A stretch of DNA of 64,000 bases, taken from the NCBI GenBank assembly GCA_946902985.2, contig OX336397.1:152575890-152639889 (forward strand), written 5' to 3'. Origin of the DNA: Meconema thalassinum (taxonomy: Eukaryota > Arthropoda > Insecta > Orthoptera > Tettigoniidae). This document shows positions 34,741-44,165 of this stretch, piece after piece. Made by a program: the position numbers and the translations under genes. A model generated the notes under the pieces. That model was not told where the DNA came from, ran no database searches, and was given only the letters and a program-made list of their open reading frames with translations. Each line of letters starts with the position of its first letter. The stretch's first letter is position 1.

Positions 34741-36515
34741 ATTACGTTGCTTATACTTGAGAGATTATATTCCCAAAGTTTGGAGGGAAAATGTCATCTC
34801 TAAGTCTGCTAAATAAGTTAATGTTATACAAGTAGATGATGCACATGTGCCACGCCCACCTTTCTCAACATACAGTCGTACTAGTCCTTGTCTTCTTGAA
34901 TTGATTGCTTTTCATCCTTGCATATTGGCAGAAATATGTACTAGAATACGTAAAGTAACTAAACTGGCAAAGCTCAGAACGACGGTGGTTAGGATTTAGA
35001 AGGCTATGATATTGGCGCGAGTATTGCTTTAGTTGACACCTCTGTTGTTGCCAAGTGATTTGTTGTGTATCGTTGATTGTTTATCTGAGCGGTGATCGCG
35101 GTGAAATCTAGTATGCCTAGAAGTAACAGAAGTTTTAGGAAACTCAATAAATCGCTGATCAAAAATGTTATGAAGGAGAAATATGAATCCCGAAAAGTGG
35201 CGTCACATGCCGCATCCTCAGAATTATTGACCAAAAACGTGTTGCTGCAGCTGAAACTGAAATTCTGTCTGGAATGAAACGCAGATAGCAACATAAAAGG
35301 GGTGAAGAGAAGTGTGGAAGATGAGGAAGACAAAGACTACAGCCCTGGAGCCTTTTAGTCAATGAATTAGTGTTTTGTGAGTACCAAACTTTCATTGATG
35401 AATTACTGTACTTTCCTCTTTTTTACAAATGTTCCTTTTCTTCGGACACTCTGAAATGGAGATGATTGAAACTTTTTACAGATAGTACACTGATATTAAC
35501 ACATATTTTACTGCAAGAGAAGTTTGATGTTTGCAAAACTAAATTTTTAATAGGCATTAATTTACAATTTTTTCATTATTTTTGGATGCAAAATTTTAAA
35601 ATGTTATAAATGCGTTGATATTTCACCAAACAAAAACCCTTGCGCATATTTGTTTGAACGCTATTGGTGACATTAAATATACATTTTCAAAATTCCCATC
35701 GACGTTTTATTTGAAAATGGTACATAAATATTGGTACTCAAAATTAAAATTTGTAATTTCAATTAATAATCCCAATTTTGTGATGGAAACCGTAAACTTA
35801 CGGAACACATAGTGTATAGTACTAATAAGAGGCTTACCAATTGTTATCCCAATGCGAATAGCGGTATAGATGATATATGTTTTTTTTTTCAATGGATATG
35901 CATATTGGTTGACGTTCCCCCTTACAGGTTTTCAAGAAGAAATTAAATGTTGCATTCAGGGAACACAGAGACATTATGGAAAGAAAATGATATAAGCAGC
36001 ATGAAAATATATTGTTACCACCAGGTTTTGCCTTACTGTAACAGTATAGGACCGTCCAACAGAACGGGGCCCCTCCAAGTTTCGGGCCGTACGCATCTGC
36101 CATCTAGCGGAAAACTCTACTACTACTTGCACATATTGCTTGTAGCGCTATTCACGGAGTTTGAGCTCTGGCAAGTGTACGTTAGTCAGCAGTTGTTTGT
36201 AACGGGTCTTGTTTAAGGTTAGCTAACAAGGAGTTCCTCATAGATTTCTCAGTGTTGTGTGCCCTCTTCTGTTCTAAACAGATTAATTGTAAATACATAC
36301 ATAGATTCTACACCTATTTAGTAATAATTTCATATATAATTATTGATAACTTTACTAGGTTATGAATATTATCTGAAATTCAAAACAATGGCGTGGTTGG
36401 ATAAAACAGGCCAGTGAAAAGTTCTACAAAATGGGGTACCCGATTATATCCAACTGTGATATTTACCAACTTCTATTTCTGAAATATTTATTTGGCTTGG
36501 GATGGTTGTTAATTA
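34741..36515. other. Unassigned spacer
   Basis: No recognised gene. A small basic open frame starts at ATG 35113 (MPRSNRSFRKLNKSLIKNVM, ending about 35277) without a known domain. 36040-36120 is locally GC-richer and looks like a fragment of an unidentified repeat. Pogo-element 5' sequence may start somewhere after 36380. Confidence 0.4.
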
Positions 36516-36573
36516 GTTGTTAGTTTTAATAATTAATTTATTACTCTTAGGTATTTTTGACACACCCAAAAAA

Positions 36574-38430
36574 ATGTCATGCTCCATGTATACTAGAAAT
36601 ACAAACCGACAGTCATGGGATCAAGATGCAATGGAGACTGCCGTGGGGGAAGTAATTGCAGGCGCAATGGGATATTACAAGGCTGCTAAGCTATACAATG
36701 TCCCACAAACTACATTAGAAATTCGAGTGAAGAAAGTAAAGGAAGGTCGATTCTAGAGGCCACTCAATAAAGGTAGGTGTTCGTTCACTTTTAATATAGG
36801 CTATGTAATTTTTATAATTTACAATTATTTATTTTATATATTTCATATATTAATTTGTATGTAGGTTATGAAAGAAAATATATTTACTTATTTAATTTTA
36901 TTTTTTGCTTTTTATAGGTCTTGGAAGATATAAACCAGTCTTCACTCAGGAACAAGAATCTGAACTAGTAGACCATATCCTAGAAATGGAAAGAAGTTTT
37001 TTTTGATTCACAATCAATGACCTCCGTTCACTTGAATTTGAATTGGCAGACAGAAATGATTCGAGCCACACATTCAACAAGGAGAAGAGAAACGCGGGAA
37101 AGTGTTGGTACTATTCATTCCTAAAACGAAATCAACAGCTATCTTTAAGAATTCTGGAGGCCACTTCATTAGCAAGATCTATGGGGTTCAACAGAATATC
37201 AGTTGGAGCCTTCTTCAAATTGCTACTAGGAGAGTACGAAGAACACAACTTTACAGCAGATCGCATTTGGAACGTCGACGAAACTGGTGTTTCTACTGTG
37301 CCAAAGAAGAAATCAAGAGCGATAGCTTTGAAGGGAAAAAGGCAGGTAGGAGAGATATCAACAGCAGAAAGGGGAACTCTTAACTACAGTTACTATTTGT
37401 ATGAATGTTTCAGGTAACTTTATGCCCTTGATGTTCATTTTCCCAAAGAAACGTACCAACATGGAGCTTCTTGACCTTACCCCCCCCCCTCCCCCCTACC
37501 CCCCCCCCCCCCCCAGGAAGCTTAGCTGAGTTCCATGAAAGTGGTTGGATGCAAAAGGAATTATTTGTTAGGTGGTTCCGAAAATTCGTGGAATTTACTA
37601 CTCCTTCCCCTGAGAAGCCAGTGTTGCTTATCCTGGATGGCAGCTCAACGCATACGAAGAGCTTGGATTTAGTTCTTCTTGCACGTGAGATTAATGTTGT
37701 TCTAATATATTTCCCTCCCCACTGCACCCATAGAATGCAGCCACTTGATGTGGGACTAATGGCACCTATTAGCACATTCTATGCCCAACAAGTGGATAAA
37801 TGGCTGTTACACCACCCAGTTCGTTGTGTTACTGAAAGACAAGTAGGAGAACTCTGCGGTAAGGCCTTCCTAGAAGCTGCTACTATGAAGAGAGCTGTTA
37901 ATGCATTTAAAACTACAGGAGTGTTTCCTTTGAACCCCAATGCATTCCCAGATCATTATTTTGCACCATCTCAAACGGAGAGAGCAGCCTCAGAGCAGCA
38001 CCCAAATCATGACAATAACTTGGAAATTCACACACCTCAGAGACGAAACTCCAGCAGACATAATAAAGTTACCTATAGCTGAGAGAAAGGAATCAAACAA
38101 CCGCAGAAGACGACGAACAGCAGTACTTACTTCATCCCCCTACAAGGGAGAACTGTTTGCTGCTGCCAAGCGAACAAAACAAAAATCACAGAAGAGTGCA
38201 AAGCCAAATTACTCGAAGGATGGTTCTGGTTTTACATCCCGAAACAGTTTGCGACAATTTCCATAGGAAAGAGGAAGTTGGATATTGAAAATGATTCATC
38301 ATCGGATGAAGAACTGGATGATACCTCCTGTGTGTATTGCGATGAACTATATTCAAAACTCGACTCGCAATGAAGGTTGGATTCGATGTATCAAATGAAA
38401 GAACTGGGCACATGAGTTACGCAGTGGAGC
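36574..38430 (+). pseudogene. Pogo/Tigger-like transposase with an intron, broken
   Basis: Exon 1 (36574-36772) encodes a Psq-type helix-turn-helix (NRQSWDQDAMETAVGEV ... YNVPQTTLEIRV) and has a TAG stop near 36755. An intron of 145 bp with GTAGGT donor (36773) and TTTTATAG acceptor (ends 36917) follows. Exon 2 carries a CENP-B-like HTH ([17 protein letters not shown]), then the DDE_1 catalytic core. The core has [10 protein letters not shown] (first Asp, about 37270), LLILDGSSTHT (second Asp, about 37635) and YFPPHCTHRMQPLDVG (37708-37755). The C terminus has CVYCDELYS ... EGWIRC ... WAHE ... FTCDF (38330-38455), a PHD-like zinc-binding tail. There is a TGA near 37004, a frameshift near 37385, poly-C expansion at 37478-37515 and another frameshift near 38070. 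A second acceptor-like site (cttag) lies at 36549, upstream of the ATG. Confidence 0.88.
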
Positions 38431-38872
38431 CGACAAGGAGGATGACACTTTCACTTGTGATTTCCGTCAGTAATGGTTTTCATTTGCTTTTTCCATCCAT
38501 AATTGTGCGACAAGTAAGCTATGTTTCTGGTATTCAACTTAGACCTGTTGGAAATCGTTTTCCATTTGAGAGAGACAAATTTCAGTGTGTATGTGATATT
38601 AACAATCAATAATATAAATAAGAAAATGGCCACCCCATTTTATCAAACCGGTTTGACAAAATGGGGAAAAATACATTTTTGCCTATTAAACATTTTTGTG
38701 TGCAAATGTAAGGCATGAGTGAATATTTAATTATAGTATATTGTAAACAATTATTAAGAGATAATTTTAGAAAATAAAGGAGTGTTCTATAGCATTTTGT
38801 TTTCTCGAAAATAGCAAAGAAATTTCAACCACCACATTTTGGCCAACTCTCCCCTACCTATTATTAAATAAA
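38431..38872 (+). mobile_element. 3' noncoding part and probable right end of pogo-like element
   Basis: AT-rich sequence following the transposase. It includes 'aaatggccaccccattt' (38625 region) and ends in 'ttggccaactctcccctacc' at about 38870, immediately before TA and the resumption of the ~100-bp satellite. The abrupt return of the satellite suggests the element ends here. I could not find a matching inverted end upstream, so the left end may be truncated or lost. Confidence 0.45.
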
Positions 38873-39650
38873 TAAAGAGGAACCATAAGCTAACAGTTTG
38901 AGAGGCTACCTATCAGTTCTAAACTTAATAATATTAGCTTAAAGACACTCCTGGTGTGTCAATATCCTTAAGGGAACCTATCTGCGCACAGTATAGGTAG
39001 GTAACTAGGAGCCCTAAACTAAATAATACTAGCTTAAAGACACTCCATTGTGTCAATAACTCTATAAAGAACCATCTGCTAACAGAGTGAGTACCTAGGA
39101 GCACTAACCAGTATGATATTAGCTTAAATACACTGCAGGTTCGTCAATACCTTATTAGTAGTGAAAGGTTAACCATCCGCATACAGTATGGAGGTACCTA
39201 GGAGCTGAAAACTGAATGACATTAGCTTAATGACGTTCCAGATGGGTCGATATCTTCAGAAGAACATAGGGTGAGTACATAGGAGCTCTAAACTGCATGC
39301 TTTGAGCTTAAAAGCAATCCAGTGTGTTTATTCCTCTAAGAAGAACCATCTGTTAACCGTATACGTGGATGCATAGGAGCATTAAGCTGAATGATATTAG
39401 CTTAGTGACACCCGAATTGTATCAATACGTCTAACAGAAACCATCTTTTCACAGTCTGGGTGGGAACCTGTGAGCTCTAATCTGAATGATATTAGCTCAA
39501 CGGCATTATTGGTTTCTCTATACCCTAAATGTAGTGTAAAGCGAATCATCCACTTCCAGTATGGTTGGAAACTTGGAGTTTTACACCTCTGAGATAAACC
39601 ATCTGCTCACAGTCGTGGTGGGTACCTAAGTGCTCTAAACTGAAATACGG
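38873..39650 (+). repeat. ~100-bp satellite, middle block (about 8 units)
   Basis: The block 'ctctaaactgaatgatattagctta' and variants recur near 38916, 39011, 39101, 39207, 39290, 39382 and 39475, at spacings of about 90-106 bp. Each is followed by 'gacactccaggtgtgtcaata' and 'gaaccatctgctcacagtatgggtgg' variants. Units are diverged, consistent with an old array. Confidence 0.85.
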
Positions 39651-40050
39651 TACCGTATATTAACGGGGATACGGAATCACCTATATTACCTATGTTAAAT
39701 TGGTTTAATTCATGTTCCTTTTCCTCAGAATCTAATAATGGTATGAAAATTAAATTTACGTCACATTTCATTCAAACCTCACTTAACATAGTAATGGAGC
39801 GAATTGTATATAGGGGTGTCTGTTTTTTTATATAAATTGTCAAAATATATAATTACTTTTTCAGCAAAAAAAACAAACAGTTTTGCTTTAAACAAGTTAA
39901 CTTATGAATTATAATATTAACCACTATGAGATAAAATTTATGGTGAACATTTCACAGCTCTGTGATAAATAGTCGCCTAGATAAGGTAACATACATTTTT
40001 AGAAAATGGAACTGAGAAAACTGCATTTAAAACTTTCCAAACATGATGAT
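39651..40050. other. Unassigned AT-rich segment inside the satellite region
   Basis: No gene or recognised repeat. It separates the middle satellite block from the SINE at 40050-40385. Confidence 0.4.
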
Positions 40051-40385
40051 CAAAAATCCCTCAGTATGCCTTCCTTCGGAGGGGAAGTAAAGTCGGCGGT
40101 CCCATGTCATAGATTTATGGCATGTAAAAGATCCTTCCACAGACTAAACTTGTGTGAAGCTAAATTGTTAGGTTCGATTTCGTCGGAACGCTCTATCAAA
40201 GTTCCAACGTTCACCACTAGGTATCATTGATATCTAGTAGCGAAAGTTGGAACTATTTGAAATTGAACGGAACTTGTAGTTCAACCTAAGGGTGTCCGCT
40301 GGAAGTAGCTACAGACTCAGGCGAGCTGAACATGTACTCGGTCACTCCCGGCACTAAACGCCATACGATAAATAAATAAATCTCA
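40050..40385 (+). mobile_element. SINE copy 2
   Basis: It matches the other SINE copies through 'aaaatccctcagtatgcctt', 'cccatgtcatagattta', 'gttccaacgttcaccactag' and 'ggaactatttgaaattgaac'. It ends in a 'gataaataaataaat' tail at about 40380. The tRNA-like head is absent or too diverged to see. Confidence 0.75.
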
Positions 40386-40509
40386 TTGTTAGCACAAGTG
40401 TAAATTAATTATGGCAATTCATAATGGTTGAACTAAAATATATTACACATGATTTTAAAGGACAGACTTTAGCGATTCATAAAATATAAAAGGATGTTGA
40501 TTTTGACCA

Positions 40510-40695
40510 TAAATGTTCCGTATTCCGTTAGACACTGTAGGTGTGTCAATAAGAGGATCCATCGGATCACAGTCTGGGTTGGTTTAAGGAACTCTAAAGT
40601 GTAAGATATTGGCCAATTGACACTGCTGGTTGTGTCAATTCCGTTAAGGTGAACAGCTGCTGACAGTCGGGTTGGGTACGTAGGAGCTCTGAGCT
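40510..40695 (+). repeat. ~100-bp satellite, right block
   Basis: About two diverged units with 'gtgtcaataagaggatccatcggatcacagtctggg' and 'ggaactctaaagtgtaagatattgg' type blocks, the same unit as at 30240-30535 and 38873-39650. Confidence 0.6.
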
Positions 40696-41224
40696 TTTGT
40701 TACAACTGCTGGTTCATCATTGAAAAAAAAATTACTTTCTTAAGGTGTAGAATATCGTGTATATGCTGTAGTTGAGAATATAATAAAACAGTCAATTACC
40801 CTAATACCATCAGACAAAATTGTATTATATTTTTGCTAAGTTTCCGAGATATTCGAAGTGTCGATGCTTTGTTACAGAGGACGTTATTCACGACGTTCAA
40901 GCGCGCTGGGGCTCCCAGAGTCCATTAGGAGAATTTCGCATTCCGACAGTTCCTTCTGTTAAATTTGTAGAAAGATGCCTGTTAATATATGTAATGTATT
41001 GAAACATATTTTCGACAAATCATCGGAGTTATCATCTGCTTAAATGTAAGGAAATGCACTATTATTTCAAAGCTTATAAATAAATTCTTAGAATTTGATA
41101 ATCATGAGTTTACATAAAAGCCAATAAAAGGAATACAAGAAACTCTTACAGATTAATAAAATACCTATAAGTTTTGAATATTGGCAAATTTAAGGTAAAC
41201 GGATCCTCCTTGCCAAAATTACTA
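40696..41224. other. Unassigned AT-rich spacer
   Basis: No recognised feature; the short open frame at 40820-41002 has no known domain. Confidence 0.4.
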
Positions 41225-42440
41225 CGATAATTTAGTTAGAACAATTATTATATAGGGTATCTTTTATTAAATTTGTGATATAATGCGCCGGTCCTATGTT
41301 ATCTGTTAGCTTATGAACCATATTTTGACTTTCTAGTAGGTTAATCATTCTCGCTTTATTTTGTTTGAGTGCCTCGTGGACATCGTTTAGTGAACATTGG
41401 ACAGCCTGTATGGTTGACCGTCCCTGTCTGAAACCAAATTGTTCATCCGGCATCATGTTAGTCAACACGGTTATTCTTTTGTGGAGTAGTATTCTTAAAA
41501 CCTTAAACGCGGAACATTCTAAGGCGATTCCTCTATAAGCATTCATATCACTCATGTCGCCTTTTCCTTTATATATTATATAGATCTGCATCTAACTGGA
41601 ATACTGCCTGCTGAATTGCATTTGTTGAAAAGCCTTGTCCACGCATCTGCGGGTATGTGCAGAGAAGCCTTGAGATGTCCATTGCAGATATTATCGGGTG
41701 CCATTGCCTTGTTTCTTTTCGTCGAGCTTCTGTCACTTCCGCTACTGTGAATTCCTGAGTGTGGCTCGTGGATTCTAACCGCCACGTACATGTACTTATG
41801 TCCATCTGTGAGAGGAGACCCCGGGACTGGTCTTCCCACTTTTGATTGGGTATATCTCATGGAAGACGTGGAATTCTTCATTTTAGAGCCTTGAATGGGG
41901 CGTTTTCTGCGTCCCCTAAAAGCCTGACTTCTTCCTTGGCCATATATTGGTTTCTGTTTTTTTTTTTTTATTATCGTTTTATATACTTTGCGACTGTCTG
42001 AGTATTCCTTCAAGTGATCTGCAAGGCCCGAGTTCCTTGATCTCTGAATGGTGTATAGTGTTCCCTTACGTGCTTCATAGCATCTTGCGTGAACCAGATT
42101 TGAGCTGTTCTCGAGAATGTTTCTCCCGGAATGATGGCGGATTTGATAATATTTTTCATAGCTTCTAATCCGGTATCCATATTACCCCCATTACTGTATT
42201 CTATCGCTGTTTTTATTCTCGGGTCGTTAATCTTCATTTGTTCCGATAAACGATTCCTTGATGATTTTGTGCAGCGATTTGGGACTATGCTCCAAGCGGT
42301 ATCCACGATGAAGGACGCGATGATTGACAGGTGTTTTCATAATACTACAGCATTAGCTATTTTTTCTGTCTGTTAGTTGTAGTCTCTTCAAATTTGTGAA
42401 AATTAGATCCATTGTGGTGCTGCCATTATGGCAGAGTTAA
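41225..42440 (-). pseudogene. LINE ORF2 remnant (pre-RT and RT), antisense
   Basis: Read from 42440 downwards. The region preceding RT includes IPGETFSRTAQIWFTQDAMK (about 42055-42120). A damaged stretch with EFTVAEVTEA and a degenerate APDNI block (about 41690-41760) follows. RT motifs YKGKGDMSDMNAYRGIALEC and QFGFRQGRSTIQAVQ (41380-41570) come next. Frameshifts near 41590, 41800 and 42010 break it, and it ends before RT motif A. The YRGIxLE signature is shared with the LINE at 18.4-22.8 kb. Confidence 0.82.
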
Positions 42441-42460
42441 GTGTTATCGCACTTATAATT

Positions 42461-42850
42461 TCGGTGGCGTGGTCAGTAGCATGCTGAACTCCAAAGCCCA
42501 AGATCGCGGTTTCAAACCCAGCCGAAATCGTCGAATTTTCAAGAGCGTTAAAATTCTTCAGTAATCCTTCTTTTGGAGGACAAGTAAACCCGGCGGACCC
42601 ATGTCATAGATTTTTGTCACGTAATGGAACCTACCACTGCAATTGGTAGGGTGTAGCTATTTTTTAAAATTATATTTGACTAGTTAGAAACCCTGTATCA
42701 CGTTCCAACGTCCGCCGCTAATTGTTAGTGACAGTAGCATCTGGTGGCCAAATTTGGAACTAATTGAAATTGAACTTGTTGGGAGCCATCGGGCGGGCAA
42801 TCAAAAATTCCCAGCTATGTGACTGCAATTCATATATCTTCATTTATTAA
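42461..42850 (+). mobile_element. SINE copy 3 with tRNA-derived head
   Basis: The head carries an A-box-like 'tggcgtggtcagtagcatg' (42464-42482) and a B-box-like 'ggtttcaaaccc' (about 42510-42521), the split RNA polymerase III promoter of tRNA-derived SINEs. The body matches copies 1, 2 and 4. The SINE sits between two copies of a duplicated ~280-bp LINE segment. Confidence 0.8.
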
Positions 42851-42857
42851 AGAGAGT

Positions 42858-43545
42858 CTTAATCCGGTGTCGACATTAACCCCATTGATGTATTATATCG
42901 CTGTTTTATTCGCGGGTCGTTAGTCATCATTTGTTCTGATAAAAGTTTCCTTGATGATTTTGTGCAGCGATTTGGGACTATGCTCCTAGTGGTATCCATG
43001 ATGAAGGACGCGATGATTGGCAGGTGTTTTCTTAATACTACAGCATTAGCTATTATCCTGTCTGTTAGTTGTAGTCTCTTGAAATTTGTGTGAAAATTAG
43101 ATCATTTAGAGAAATTGTGCTGCTGCCATTATGGTAGAAGTAGGGTTTATCCCATTTACTATTTATTAAAGACAGACCTTCCTCTTCCAAATGTGAAATA
43201 ACAGCATATGCCTTCTCTTATATTATATCAATGCGACAATTCAGATCGCCAGCTATCATTACAGCCTCCATTTTATTTATCTTGTTTATGCCCAGACTCT
43301 CGTCGGTAATAATATATTTTAATTCTAGCTCTGGTTGCAAATGGTTGGGAGAAGACTTATCTTTGGTGAGGAAAGTCTCTGTTAGAACAATCACATCTTT
43401 GTCAGTTAAAATATTGGGATTTACTTGTTGGAATGCCGTGCCTAGGCCTTCGACGTTGCAATGTAGAGAAATTGGAATGAAATTCCAAATCAACCACATA
43501 CGGAAGATGCTGAAGATTAAGGAAAAAGGTTGGGAGCGAAAAAAA
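42858..43545 (-). pseudogene. LINE remnant (endonuclease start plus duplicated segment), antisense
   Basis: Read from 43545 downwards. A frame with NVEGLGTAFQQ and DKDVIVLTETFLT (43380-43460) matches the start of a LINE endonuclease, followed by an AGDLNCRID block (about 43225-43250). 42858-43155 is a second copy of the segment at 42163-42440, with shared phrases 'ttccttgatgattttgtgca', 'gcgatttgggactatgctcc' and 'tgtctgttagttgtagtctct'. Confidence 0.75.
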
Positions 43546-43734
43546 AAAGATTAGGTGCAAGGGACGGGTCACAATACAAAGTTTTATTAACAAAAACAAC
43601 CAAAAAGTCAGTATAAAAGAGGACTGACAAATCTAGAAGGGACATTAATATGAATCGCTGAGCGAGGCAGGCTGTGTAGTGCCAGGGAAAGGGGAGCTCG
43701 TTGCTCATTTACAATTTTATATTCTTATTATTAT

Positions 43735-44165
43735 AATGATCATATTCTATGCCCAGGATCGCTGGTTCAAACCCGGCCGAAGTCGACGGATTTTTTTAAG
43801 TGCGTTAAAAATCCCTCAGTATGCCTTCCTTCGTAGGGGAAGTAAATCCAGCGGGCCCATGTCAAAGATTTAGGGCATGATAAAGAACCTTCCACTAAAT
43901 ATACCTGCGTGAAACTTCATTATAGGTTCGTCACTAGGAGCCGACTGCGATGGCATCTAGTAACAATGTTCACAACTAGTTGGTCGTTGATGGTGGCGTT
44001 TGGTAGCAAAGTTTGGAGCGAATTGAAAATCGAATGTTTGCAGTCCTTACTTTAATTAAAAAGAAATATATAACACACACTAATACAGCCATCACAATTA
44101 CAGACACCCAAAGTACACGGGGCTACATAACCGCGTTGTCGCAGCCCCTAAACTGAGGAATCAAC
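43735..44165 (+). mobile_element. SINE copy 4, nearly full body
   Basis: The B box 'ggttcaaacccgg' (43762-43774) is followed by the family body: 'aaaatccctcagtatgcctt', 'cccatgtcaaagattta', 'gttcgtcactaggag', 'gcgtttggtagcaaag' and 'cgcgttgtcgcagcccctaa'. The A-box end is damaged. This is the longest match to copy 1 at its 3' side. Confidence 0.8.

Noticed and set aside
36040..36110. Left inverted end of the pogo-like element
   Set aside because: GC-rich 'ggggcccctcc' does not match the right end 'ggtaggggagagttggcc' convincingly.
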